Shown here piece by piece: positions 1 through 7,067 of a stretch of 15,607 nucleotides of DNA. Every line of letters begins with the position of its first letter. Position 1 is the first letter of the stretch. The notes under the pieces are model-generated. The model was given only the letters and a program-made list of their open reading frames with translations. It made no database searches and had not been told where the DNA came from. This stretch comes from Myxococcales bacterium (GTDB taxonomy: Bacteria; Myxococcota; Polyangia; Fen-1088), in the NCBI GenBank assembly GCA_003155465.1, contig PMCR01000422.1:8384-23990 (forward strand). Direction: 5' to 3'. The position numbers were made by a program, and so were the translations under genes.

Positions 1-224
1 TCGGAACGCAGTTCACCGGCCAGGGTATGGGCGTCCGCGCTGACCCCGGGCTCGAACATCACCTGGGTGATGCCGCCGCGGTCACGCAGGTCGATGAACA
101 CGCAGCCACCGTGGTCGCGCCGCGAGGCAACCCAGCCGAAGAGAACAGCCCTGCCACCCACGTCGCTGGCGCGCAGGCCGCCACAGTCATGGGTGCGCTT
201 TATGTCTTTGAGAAATTCAGGCAT
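1..224 (-). CDS. aspS: Aspartyl-tRNA synthetase, N-terminal part (runs off left edge)
   Basis: Reading the minus strand from the ATG at 224 gives about 74 residues beginning [20 protein letters not shown]. It continues through [13 protein letters not shown] and [18 protein letters not shown]. This is the N-terminal OB-fold anticodon-binding domain typical of bacterial AspRS, which charges tRNA-Asp in the cytoplasm. The catalytic domain lies outside the window to the left. The start fits the family because AspRS proteins begin a few residues before the conserved RTHxCGxLR motif. No clear Shine-Dalgarno is visible upstream; a TAAAAA tract sits about 10 bases before the start, so a very short leader is possible. 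The gene is divergent from the DHH phosphoesterase. Recognition is confident; only the fragment is visible. Confidence 0.93.
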   Translation of the reverse strand, partial: MPEFLKDIKRTHDCGGLRASDVGGRAVLFGWVASRRDHGGCVFIDLRDRGGITQVMFEPGVSADAHTLAGELRS

Positions 225-290
225 AGCGTGATTTTTACTGGAGAGTCGCCCCGACGTCGAGGAGGAAGCGAATCCGCGGCAATGCAGCTT

Positions 291-305
291 GCCCTGCGGC
301 AGGGC
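291..305. other. Short perfect hairpin in the aspS / DHH divergent spacer
   Basis: GCCCTG-CGG-CAGGGC forms a 6-bp all-GC-rich stem with a triloop, ending 18 bases before the ATG of the DHH gene. There is no T-tract, so it is not a classical terminator. It could be a 5' leader structure or chance in GC-rich DNA. Confidence 0.35.
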
Positions 306-323
306 GCACCCTAAGTTCTAAGC

Positions 324-1283
324 ATGCGTCTGCGCATTCTTCACCACGGCAGTTGTTTCGACGGCGCAGCCTCAGCCGGTATCTTCGCCCGTTTCTTTCG
401 CGAGTGCGTGGCCAAGGAACCTGTCGACGTGGGCTTTTCGCCCATGGATCACAAGGAGGCAGGGCCTGCCATTCCGCCGGATGCGCTCGACGGTGAGGTG
501 AACGCTTGCGTGGACTTCCGCTACACCTCGGACGCGCGGCTGCACTGGTGGTTCGACCATCACATCTCGACATTCCAGAGTGCGGCGGACGAAACCCATT
601 TTCGCGCTGACCAGAGCGGCCAGAAATTCTACGATCCAGCCGCCAAGAGCTGCACGCGCTTCCTGGCCCGCACCGTGGCCGAGAAATTCGGCTTCGACAT
701 CTCGTCCTTGCAGGAACTCCTGCACTGGGCCGAGATCATCGACGGCGCGCTTTTCGAATCCGCGGCTCAGGCCGTCGAGTTGCGCGAGCCGGCCTTGCGC
801 CTGATGACGTGGGTCGAAGCCAACCGCGACCGCGCGCTTTCCGAGCGGTTCATTGCCGATGTGATCTCCAAGCCGCTCGACCAAATTGCCGCCAGCCCAT
901 ATGTGGCCGAGCCGCTGGTTGGACTGCTCGAACGACACAAGAAGAATGTGGAGTCGGTTCGCCGACTCGCCCATCTTGAACAGGGAGTGGTGTTCACCGA
1001 TCTCTCAGCCGAGCCGATCAGTTCGGTGAACAAGTTCATCGTCTACTACCTTCATCCCGAAGCGCGCTATGCAGTCACGGTCCTGTCGCCGGGCAAGCGC
1101 ATGAAGGTCTCGGTTGGCTCCAATCCCTGGCCGCCCATGCCGCGCACCCATGACATCGCCAAGCTGTGCGAGCGCTACGGCGGCGGCGGTCACCCTGCCG
1201 TGGGCGCCATATCGTTGCCCAAGGGCGAGGTCGAAAAGGCACGCCAGATCGCAGCTGAACTGGTTGCGATTCTGCACGGCTGA
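324..1283 (+). CDS. DHH-family phosphoesterase (DHH + DHHA1 domains)
   Basis: This 319-residue cytoplasmic protein has the layout of DHH/DHHA1 phosphoesterases (RecJ, NrnA and relatives), metal-dependent enzymes that cleave phosphodiester or phosphoanhydride bonds in short nucleic acids or cyclic dinucleotides. Motif I appears as HHGSCFDGAASA (residues 7-18), in the CFDG form rather than the DxD form of NrnA. A second acidic motif is CVDF (D64). The eponymous DHH is at 78-80 in WWFDHH, a further Asp is at EIIDG (D140), and the C-terminal DHHA1 glycine motif YGGGGHPA is at 285-292. The substrate cannot be told from sequence. The ATG at 324 is the first possible start because an in-frame TAA lies at 312-314. 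No obvious ribosome binding site is present. It is convergent with the metallophosphoesterase, with only 16 bases between the two stops and no recognisable terminator there. Confidence 0.85.
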   Translation: MRLRILHHGSCFDGAASAGIFARFFRECVAKEPVDVGFSPMDHKEAGPAIPPDALDGEVNACVDFRYTSDARLHWWFDHHISTFQSAADETHFRADQSGQKFYDPAAKSCTRFLARTVAEKFGFDISSLQELLHWAEIIDGALFESAAQAVELREPALRLMTWVEANRDRALSERFIADVISKPLDQIAASPYVAEPLVGLLERHKKNVESVRRLAHLEQGVVFTDLSAEPISSVNKFIVYYLHPEARYAVTVLSPGKRMKVSVGSNPWPPMPRTHDIAKLCERYGGGGHPAVGAISLPKGEVEKARQIAAELVAILHG

Positions 1284-1299
1284 AGCTGCTAGCCCGACG

Positions 1300-2157
1300 C
1301 TACAGGCTGTCCATCTCGACGGTTCGGCGCAGCGAGCGACGAACGCGTCTGCGCACGACCTTCTCGGCCCGGCGGCGCATCTTTCTGGGCGACGGTGCGC
1401 GTCCGGTCAAGGGCGCCTGTTCGCGATCCGGTTCCTCAAATTCACCGGGCCGGCGACCAAACTCGAAGACCGTGATCTCGCGCTTGCCCCGCTCGCCGAT
1501 ACGAATCGGCATGACCGACGCGCCAATGCCAGCCCCCACGTACACGGCACCGGTGACCACCGCGCCCCGGTGCGGCTGTCGGGTGCCATACAGGCCGTGC
1601 ACGTATTTGTGGCCGCCGATCCTGCCCAACGCAATCTCGTGCAGGCGCGCCACGGTTATCTGGCCGCCATGGGTGTGCCCGGCCAGCACCAGCGGGATAC
1701 CGTACTTCCAGAGATGGTCGGCCTCCTCGGCGATGTGGGATAGCGCAAGCGTAGGAAGATCCCGGCGCAGGCCTGCCACGGCCTTTTCGATCCGTGCGTG
1801 GCCGGTGTACGCGTCGTCGAGGCCCACGATTTGCAGGCGCTGCCGGCGGATGGTGATGATGGTGCTGTCATTGCGCAGCACCTCCACTCCACCGCGCTCT
1901 AGCGCTGCCGCCACCTCGTCTGCGCCCGCCCAGTGGTCATGGTTGCCCAGCACGCCGATCACGGGCGCGCGGAATTCCTGCACCAACTCGATGAGCTGGT
2001 CGAGATAGAGCTGGCTGTGGCAGACGAAATCCCCAGTGATCACAACCAAGTCCGGGCGCTCGGCGTTGGTCATGGCAACCGCTTCGCGCTGAATCGCGAG
2101 CGGGGTAACCCGGCCGACATGCTGGTCCGTCAGGTGCGCAATGCGGATCGGTTCCAT
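1300..2157 (-). CDS. Calcineurin-like metallophosphoesterase (YkuE/YaeI-like)
   Basis: From the ATG at 2157 this encodes 285 residues beginning MEPIRIAHLTDQHVG. The binuclear-metal motifs of calcineurin-like phosphoesterases appear in order: D11-x-H13, GDF with D43, GNHD at 71-74, H141, and GHTHGG at 160-165. The following KYVHGLYG is typical of the YkuE/YaeI branch, whose members hydrolyse phosphate esters and in some cases lipid A precursors or phospholipids; the substrate here is unknown. The open frame extends upstream to 2586, but those residues look non-coding, so the start adjacent to the first motif is preferred. No signal peptide is seen, unlike many YkuE proteins. The C-terminal tail (about 258-279) is strikingly Arg-rich, with runs such as RRRAEKVVRRRVRRSLRR, suggesting nucleic-acid or acidic-membrane contact. 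Family assignment is firm; role is open. Confidence 0.85.
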   Translation of the reverse strand: MEPIRIAHLTDQHVGRVTPLAIQREAVAMTNAERPDLVVITGDFVCHSQLYLDQLIELVQEFRAPVIGVLGNHDHWAGADEVAAALERGGVEVLRNDSTIITIRRQRLQIVGLDDAYTGHARIEKAVAGLRRDLPTLALSHIAEEADHLWKYGIPLVLAGHTHGGQITVARLHEIALGRIGGHKYVHGLYGTRQPHRGAVVTGAVYVGAGIGASVMPIRIGERGKREITVFEFGRRPGEFEEPDREQAPLTGRAPSPRKMRRRAEKVVRRRVRRSLRRTVEMDSL

Positions 2158-2292
2158 GGCCCCGGCATAGGCGGCCGGCCCGGCAAAGCGCCTCACCCTT
2201 ATGCGACCAACGCGCGACCCAGAACTCAGTGGAGCCGTGAGTAACTGGCTCCAGCCGAACGGCGGGAACAACATCTCGGATAAGTGTGACCT

Positions 2293-2350
2293 AGAATACC
2301 GACACGTCCATGGTAGAAAATTCTGACGCAAGGATTCTTCCCCTGACGCA
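2293..2350 (-). promoter_or_regulatory. Possible promoter region with a direct repeat upstream of the metallophosphoesterase
   Basis: On the minus strand TATTCT (2298-2293) resembles a -10 box, but the -35 position 17 bases upstream (ATTTTC) is weak. Two identical copies of CTGACGCA (plus-strand reading) lie just upstream at 2323-2330 and 2343-2350. Their starts are 20 bp apart, about two helical turns, as expected for an activator binding the same DNA face. No gene is seen in the 274-base gap 2158-2431. Tentative. Confidence 0.25.
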
Positions 2351-2431
2351 CGCAACTTTGCCAGGGTGGCGCGGGATGACGAAGAGAAGCCCGAATTCCG
2401 CATGGTTTTCCGCTCCCGCAGCGTCGATTTG

Positions 2432-3199
2432 CTAGGGGAATCCCGCCAGTGCGGCGGCGAAGGCGTCGGGGTTCTCAAGGTTCGACAAGTGACCGGCGCC
2501 AGGGATCTCCGCCACGCGCGCGTTGGGTATGGCAGCGGCCATGGTCCGGGTTTCCCCGGGCGAGGACAGCGCATCATGGGTACCAACCACGACCAGAGTG
2601 GGCACGGCGATCTCCGGCAGCTCGGCTGTGCGGTCAGGCCGGTCGCGCAGGGCGCGGATCGCGGCCAGAACGGTCTTTCGCGGCTGGGCTCCCAGCGCGC
2701 GTACCTCGGCGCGCAGCCCTTGGCTGGCTGAGGCCGACAAGAGACGCGGAATCTGTTTTTCGAGCAGGGCAGCCACGCCTTGCGTTTCCACCAGCGTCAG
2801 GGCGGCCTCCCGACCCTGGCGAGCCTCGGGCGTGTCCGCCGCAGCCTTGGTGTCGGCCAGGATGAGCGACGTCAGTCGGTCGCGGTGTCGACGGGCAAAG
2901 GCCAAAGCCACGTAGCCCCCCATGGACATGCCGCCGACCGTGGCCGTGCGCAGATGGAACGCGTCGAGCAAGCCAGCCAAGTCATCGGCCAAGTCGGCGA
3001 TGGAGAAATCGCCCGAGCCGAGATCGGAAAGCCCGAAACCGCGCAGATCTGGGGTGATGACCTGGCGCTGGCCGGCCAGCGCCGCCGCGGTCCTGTGCCA
3101 CATACGGCTGTCAAAAGGAAACGCGTGCACCAGCACCAGGACGGGTCCGCTGCCCATCGACTCGTAGGCCAGTTGCCTCGTCCCGATGGTTACCTTCAT
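2432..3199 (-). CDS. Alpha/beta-fold hydrolase
   Basis: From the ATG at 3199 (MKVTIGTRQLAYE) this encodes 255 residues with a complete alpha/beta hydrolase signature. The oxyanion-hole region is HAFPFDSRMW (about 25-34), the strand with PDLRGFG is at 50-56, and the nucleophile elbow GGMSMGG has Ser92. The acid is Asp209 in GTHDALS and the general base is His237 in GAGHLSN. Overall form resembles the 3-oxoadipate enol-lactonase / haloperoxidase-like branch, but no pathway neighbours support a specific substrate. An upstream TTG extends the frame to 3229; ATG at 3199 is preferred because family similarity begins there. The gene is transcribed away from xerD across a short divergent spacer and towards the metallophosphoesterase, from which it is separated by 274 bases, so cotranscription is uncertain. 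Cytoplasmic; no signal peptide. Confidence 0.85.
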   Translation of the reverse strand: MKVTIGTRQLAYESMGSGPVLVLVHAFPFDSRMWHRTAAALAGQRQVITPDLRGFGLSDLGSGDFSIADLADDLAGLLDAFHLRTATVGGMSMGGYVALAFARRHRDRLTSLILADTKAAADTPEARQGREAALTLVETQGVAALLEKQIPRLLSASASQGLRAEVRALGAQPRKTVLAAIRALRDRPDRTAELPEIAVPTLVVVGTHDALSSPGETRTMAAAIPNARVAEIPGAGHLSNLENPDAFAAALAGFP

Positions 3200-3224
3200 G
3201 GCTGCAAGCCTAGCAGGAATACTT

Positions 3225-3236
3225 CGCAAAATTGCG
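3225..3236. other. Small dyad in the hydrolase / xerD divergent spacer
   Basis: CGCAA-AA-TTGCG is an inverted repeat with 5-bp arms and a 2-base spacer, located in the 56-base spacer between two divergent starts. That is a sensible place for a shared operator, but arms this short can arise by chance. Confidence 0.25.
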
Positions 3237-3255
3237 GTTCTGTCTTTGCCGTTCG

Positions 3256-4176
3256 ATGATCCTCCCCGTGGTGCTCACCCTCGACGCCGCCATCCAGCAG
3301 TTTCTCGACCACCTGCGGGTCGAGCGCGAGCTGAGCGTGGCCACGCTGGCGGCCTACGGCCACGACCTGGCCGCGTTTTCGCGTTTCGCCGCGGCCCGAG
3401 AGATCTCGGACTTGCCTGCGGTGCGCGCCATTCACATCCTCGAATACCTTTCCGCGTTGACCGCCGACGCCCTGTCCGCCCGTTCGCAGGCCCGGGCGCT
3501 GGTGGCCCTGCGCCAATTCTTCAGGTTTCTCAAGATGGAACGGCTGTGCGAGGCAAACCCCACCGAGGATGTGGACCTGCCGCGTTTCGGCCGGCCGCTG
3601 CCCACCTTCCTGACCGTCGCTGAGGTGGACCTGCTGCTGGCCGCGCCCGACCGCCGCACCGACCGGGGCGCGCGCGACGGCGCCATGCTGGAGACTCTGT
3701 ACGCAACCGGGCTGCGCGTGTCCGAACTGGTCAGGCTGCGCCTCCTTGACATCAACTTCGAGGCCGGGTACCTGACCACTGTGGGCAAGGGCGGCAAACA
3801 GCGCCTGGTTCCGTTGGGCGAGGTCGCTGTAGTGGCGCTGCGCTCATTCGTGGAAGGCGAGCGGCCGCACTTTCTGCGCCCCGGGCGTGGCGCGGGTACG
3901 GATGCGGTGTTCCTTACCCGGCTGGGCCGTCGAATGACTCGACAAGCCTTCTGGAAGATTCTGGGCGCGTACGCGCGTTCCGCCGGGATCCGCAAGGAGA
4001 TCTCCCCGCACAAGCTTCGCCATTCCTTCGCCACCCACATGGTGGAGCGGGGGGCTGACTTGCGCGCCGTGCAGGCCATGCTCGGCCACGCCGACATCGG
4101 AACCACCGAGATCTACACGCATCTTTCACGCGCCCACCTGCGCACCGTGTACGACCGCTTCCACCCGCGGGCGTAG
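3256..4176 (+). CDS. xerD: Tyrosine recombinase XerD (XerC/XerD family)
   Basis: From the ATG at 3256 this encodes 306 residues, the usual length for XerC/XerD. The N-terminal SAM-like core-binding domain spans about 8-100 ([12 protein letters not shown], then [13 protein letters not shown]). The catalytic domain retains all six residues: Arg154 in TGLRVSEL, Lys178 in GKGGKQR, His252 and Arg255 in [11 protein letters not shown], His278 in [14 protein letters not shown], and nucleophile Tyr287. Residue spacing matches E. coli XerD closely. XerD acts with a partner recombinase at dif to resolve chromosome dimers. XerC and XerD are hard to separate by eye. The position next to scpA/scpB favours a housekeeping role rather than an integrase. 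A TTG at 3232 would add eight residues; ATG is preferred. No dif-like site was noticed. Confidence 0.9.
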   Translation: MILPVVLTLDAAIQQFLDHLRVERELSVATLAAYGHDLAAFSRFAAAREISDLPAVRAIHILEYLSALTADALSARSQARALVALRQFFRFLKMERLCEANPTEDVDLPRFGRPLPTFLTVAEVDLLLAAPDRRTDRGARDGAMLETLYATGLRVSELVRLRLLDINFEAGYLTTVGKGGKQRLVPLGEVAVVALRSFVEGERPHFLRPGRGAGTDAVFLTRLGRRMTRQAFWKILGAYARSAGIRKEISPHKLRHSFATHMVERGADLRAVQAMLGHADIGTTEIYTHLSRAHLRTVYDRFHPRA

Positions 4177-4194
4177 TCCTTCCCATCTCAATCG

Positions 4195-4224
4195 TTGACC
4201 ACGCAGGAGTGCGTCGGCTATATC
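4195..4224 (+). promoter_or_regulatory. Candidate sigma-70 promoter for the M50 protease - scpA - scpB genes
   Basis: TTGACC at 4195-4200 matches five of six -35 bases. It is followed after 18 bases by TATATC at 4219-4224, which matches four of six -10 bases. Transcription would start near 4231, placing a good Shine-Dalgarno sequence (AAGGA, 4244-4248) and the TTG start at 4255 just downstream. The position between xerD and the membrane protease fits a promoter for the following cluster. Confidence 0.5.
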
Positions 4225-4254
4225 CCGGGGAAGCCTCTTGCCCAAGGATTTCAG

Positions 4255-4938
4255 TTGAACATCGGCATGGATCAGGTTCAGCAGGCGATTCTCTACTTGA
4301 TCGCGTTCATTCTCTGTGTGTCGGTGCATGAGTTCGGCCATGCCTGGCTGGCCAACCGTCTGGGAGACCCGACCCCGCGCATGCAGGGCCGGCTGACCCT
4401 TTCGCCCTTGCACCACATCGATCTCGTGGGCACCATATTGATTCCCTTCATCTCGGCCGTCACTCCGGCGGCTTTGCCTCTCATGGCCTGGGGCCGTCCG
4501 GTGCAGACCAATCCGCTCGCCTACACGCGTCGTCTGAAGGTGAATACCGGCCGCATGCTGGTGTCGATCGCCGGTCCGACCATGAACCTGCTCATGGCGC
4601 TGCTCGCCTCGCTGATCATCGTGATCGCTGCTCACACGGGAATGTCGGTGCGCTTCCAGGCTGCGATCTTCAACTACCTGGTGCAGCTGAACTTGGTTCT
4701 GATGTGCTTCAACTTGCTGCCTATTCCGCCACTCGACGGGGGCGCGGTGCTGGCTTGGGTGCTGCCACGCTCCTGGCAGGGGGCCATCGATTTCCTGCAG
4801 CGCTACGGTGCCTTCATCCTGCTGCTCCTGGTGCTGAGTCCCATGCTGGGGTTGCCCCTTCTGGGCATCGTGATGTACCCCATGGCCATCGTGATCGGTC
4901 TGTGGCACAGCGGACTTGGATGGGCGATCAACCTATGA
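4255..4938 (+). CDS. Site-2 protease family (M50) membrane metalloprotease
   Basis: This is a polytopic inner-membrane protein of about 227 residues. HEFGH (25-29) is the zinc-binding HExxH motif, set in the first membrane helix (ILYLIAFILCVSVHEFGHAWLA). FNLLPIPPLDGG (152-163) supplies the second S2P motif with the third zinc ligand Asp. Other hydrophobic segments lie around 60-75, 103-126 and 186-217. It belongs to the short YwhC-like branch without a PDZ domain, whose substrates are mostly unknown. The start is chosen as TTG at 4255 because AAGGA sits 6 bases upstream and the resulting L/M-NIG terminus matches the MNI-type beginning of the family. ATG at 4267 lacks a suitably spaced ribosome site, and TTG at 4195 would read through the promoter. 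The stop overlaps the scpA start by ATGA, indicating translational coupling. Confidence 0.85.
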   Translation: MNIGMDQVQQAILYLIAFILCVSVHEFGHAWLANRLGDPTPRMQGRLTLSPLHHIDLVGTILIPFISAVTPAALPLMAWGRPVQTNPLAYTRRLKVNTGRMLVSIAGPTMNLLMALLASLIIVIAAHTGMSVRFQAAIFNYLVQLNLVLMCFNLLPIPPLDGGAVLAWVLPRSWQGAIDFLQRYGAFILLLLVLSPMLGLPLLGIVMYPMAIVIGLWHSGLGWAINL

Positions 4939-5828
4939 CCGACGAGCATCCGATGGCCGGTCGGGCACCGTTTCCTGAGAGACGGGGTGCCGAGATTCCG
5001 CCCAGCTCGGCCTATCGCCTGACCCTGCCCGAGTTCGAAGGGCCGCTTGATCTGCTTCTGCACCTCTGCCAGACGCACGAGCTGGACATCCTCAACATCC
5101 CCATCGCCTTCGTCGCGGAGAAGTACTGCGAATACCTCGACATGATGGAGGGCATGGCGGTAGAGGTGGCGGCTGAATATCTGGTCATGGCCGCGCACTT
5201 GGTCTATCTCAAGTCGCGCGAGCTGGTGCCGTCGCCCGAGCCCCTGGAGGCGGCCGACGAGGAGGAAGAGGCGCTCGACCCGCGCGAGGAGTTGATCCGG
5301 CGCTTGCTCGAATACCAGAAGTACAAGGACGCGGCCGCGAGGCTGGGCAATCGACCCATCGAGGGCCGCACGGTCTTTGCGCGTGGTGTCCCGCTGGAGG
5401 GCGGCGGCGAGGCCGGCTACGCTGAGCACTCGGTATGGAAGCTCATCGAGCAGTGGGCGGAGATTCTGTCCAAGGCAGCGCCCAATCATACCCACGACGT
5501 GGTGATCGATCGCATCTCAATCACCGACCGCATCAACCAGGTGATCGACACGCTAGAAGCCGGAGAGGGCACCGTCCGTTTCGATGATGTGGTCGGGCAC
5601 GACCTGCCCGAGGCTCAGTTTCGCCACAATGTGGTGGTCTCCCTGCTGGCGATCCTCGAGCTGGCGCGTCTCAAGGTGATCCGCGTGCTGCAAGATCCGG
5701 CCAGCGGCGCGTTCCTGATCACCCGGGTCGAGGGCGCTGCTTTGGAGCAGGCCCGGGTCATGCAGCCGACTTCCGTGGTAGAGAGCGCGCCTGCAGATAG
5801 TGGTGGAAAGCCCGATGGCCAAACCTAA
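4935..5828 (+). CDS. scpA: Segregation and condensation protein A (kleisin ScpA)
   Basis: The protein has 297 residues, a little longer than typical ScpA because of a 26-residue polar N-terminal lead-in and a polar tail. The conserved SMC-neck-binding N-terminal domain begins at YRLTLPEFEGPLDLLLHLC (27-45), with THELDILNIPIAFV and EYLVMAAHLVYLKSREL following. An acidic linker lies near 107-118 (DEEEEALD). The C-terminal winged-helix domain that binds the SMC head is seen at about 215-265 (FDDVV, HNVVVSLLAILELARLKVIRVLQ). ScpA bridges the two SMC heads together with ScpB to organise and segregate the chromosome. The ATG at 4935 overlaps the preceding stop (ATGA), with only a weak GGATGG upstream, so translation is probably coupled. 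It overlaps scpB by 14 bases. Confidence 0.95.
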   Translation: MTDEHPMAGRAPFPERRGAEIPPSSAYRLTLPEFEGPLDLLLHLCQTHELDILNIPIAFVAEKYCEYLDMMEGMAVEVAAEYLVMAAHLVYLKSRELVPSPEPLEAADEEEEALDPREELIRRLLEYQKYKDAAARLGNRPIEGRTVFARGVPLEGGGEAGYAEHSVWKLIEQWAEILSKAAPNHTHDVVIDRISITDRINQVIDTLEAGEGTVRFDDVVGHDLPEAQFRHNVVVSLLAILELARLKVIRVLQDPASGAFLITRVEGAALEQARVMQPTSVVESAPADSGGKPDGQT

Positions 5829-7014
5829 GCAACCCACGCGTGTCAAGAACGAGGAGGCGCAAGCACCGATCGAACCCGCCGCCGCAGCCGCGGAAGTTGC
5901 CGGTGACGTGGCCGCGGCAAGCGAGCCCGCAGGAAGCGCCGAGGCCGATGTGTGGGCCGAGGATCGCGTCGGCAAGGTCGAAGCGGAAAGTCCGCAGGGG
6001 GAAGAAAGTGCCACGGATGGGGCGGTGTGGGTCGAGCCGACCGAGGGCGGGGAAGCACGCGCGGACGGGGAAACACCCGATAGCGGGGAAGCACGCACGG
6101 GCGGGGAAACACCCGACGGCGAGGTTGCCCCGCCGGGCGACGAAGCGGCCGAAGACGTGCCGGTGGTGCTCGATGCCTCGCAGATGGAATCGATAGTCGA
6201 GAGCCTGCTCTTTGCGTCCGACAAGGTGCTGGGCCTCACGGATCTCAAGCGCCTGCTGGGTGAGCGCGACGGCAAGAAGGTCACGGCTGCGGTCGAGGCA
6301 CTGCTGGAACGGCGCAAGGGTTCGGGCATTGAAGTGATCCGCGCGGCAAACGGCTGGCACCTGCGCACCAATCCGGAGTACGCGCGCTGGGTGTCTAAGC
6401 TCCTGGCCGGCCGACCCATGCGCCTGTCGCGCGCCATGATGGAGACCCTGGCCATCGTGGCCTACCGCCAGCCAGTGACCCGACCCGAGGTCGACGAGAT
6501 CCGCGGCGTGGACTGCGGGCCGGTGCTGAAGACTTTGCTTGACCGCGGTCTGATTCGCATCATCGGCAAGAAAGAAGAAGTCGGGAGGCCGCTGCTCTAC
6601 GGCACCACGGCAGAGTTTTTGCGTGTGTTCAGTCTGGGCGAACTGAGTGAGCTGCCCACCCTGCGCGAATACGCCGAGCTGTCATCCGAGCAACAGGCGC
6701 GCGTGGACGCCGAGCACGGCGCGGCGCCCGGGGCAGAGGCGTCCGGGGCCGCTGCATCGCAGACTGCCGGGGGCGAAGCCGGTGCAGGCGCAGCGGCGGG
6801 GTCGACGACGTCGGCGTACAACCTGAACTTCGTGCCGCGCTCGCAGCTTCCTGACGAGCCCGAGGAGAATGACCCGTTGCTCGACGAGTTGGAGAGCGCC
6901 ACCAAGGTCGCATCCAAGATCCTGGGTGCATCGAGCGAGCCGGAGGCCGAAGCGGCGTCCGAGCCGGAGTCTGCGCCGGCCACGCCGCCGGGAGAGCCGA
7001 CCGGCGATTCGTAG
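5815..7014 (+). CDS. scpB: Segregation and condensation protein B with long low-complexity extensions
   Basis: From the ATG at 5815 (TGGAAAG upstream as ribosome site) this encodes 399 residues. The ScpB core, two winged-helix domains, covers only about 120-288: SIVESLLFASDKVLGLTDLKRLLG, then LSRAMMETLAIVAYRQPVTRPEVDEIRG and GRPLLYGTT near the end. ScpB dimerises and binds the ScpA linker in the SMC complex. About 120 residues before the core and 110 after it are Ala/Glu/Gly/Pro-rich and probably disordered; typical ScpB is roughly 180-220 residues, so the extensions double its size. The N-terminal extension contains a tandem repeat, and the C-terminal one has a possible short helix (DPLLDELESATKVASKIL). 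A GTG at 5800 would add five residues. It overlaps scpA and lies 53 bases before the pseudouridine synthase. Confidence 0.92.
   Translation: MAKPKQPTRVKNEEAQAPIEPAAAAAEVAGDVAAASEPAGSAEADVWAEDRVGKVEAESPQGEESATDGAVWVEPTEGGEARADGETPDSGEARTGGETPDGEVAPPGDEAAEDVPVVLDASQMESIVESLLFASDKVLGLTDLKRLLGERDGKKVTAAVEALLERRKGSGIEVIRAANGWHLRTNPEYARWVSKLLAGRPMRLSRAMMETLAIVAYRQPVTRPEVDEIRGVDCGPVLKTLLDRGLIRIIGKKEEVGRPLLYGTTAEFLRVFSLGELSELPTLREYAELSSEQQARVDAEHGAAPGAEASGAAASQTAGGEAGAGAAAGSTTSAYNLNFVPRSQLPDEPEENDPLLDELESATKVASKILGASSEPEAEAASEPESAPATPPGEPTGDS
6047..6118 (+). repeat. Two-copy 36-bp tandem repeat inside scpB
   Basis: Units 6047-6082 and 6083-6118 differ at four positions. Each is itself two related 18-bp halves built on GCGGGGAAGCACG and CGGGGAAACACCC, giving four degenerate 18-bp units. 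The repeat encodes alternating GGEAR-type and GETPD-type hexapeptides and stays in frame, so it expands the disordered N-terminal extension of ScpB without breaking it. Confidence 0.8.
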
Positions 7015-7067
7015 GTGAAGAAATAAGATTCCAGCGCGAACTGAGCGCAGGGAGAAGGGGTGCCATC

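Noticed and set aside
2158..2586. N-terminal extension of the metallophosphoesterase open frame
   Set aside because: Added residues show no family similarity or signal peptide, and the family start lies just before the first metal motif.
3256..4176. Phage or integron integrase
   Set aside because: Length, motif spacing and the scpA/scpB neighbourhood fit housekeeping XerC/XerD; no attachment site or phage genes are seen.
4126..4908. 260-residue minus-strand frame opposite the membrane protease
   Set aside because: Rich in His and Gln because it is the complement of hydrophobic codons; the plus-strand S2P motifs are decisive.
6047..6118. Possible CRISPR array
   Set aside because: The units are directly adjacent with no spacers and are in frame within scpB.
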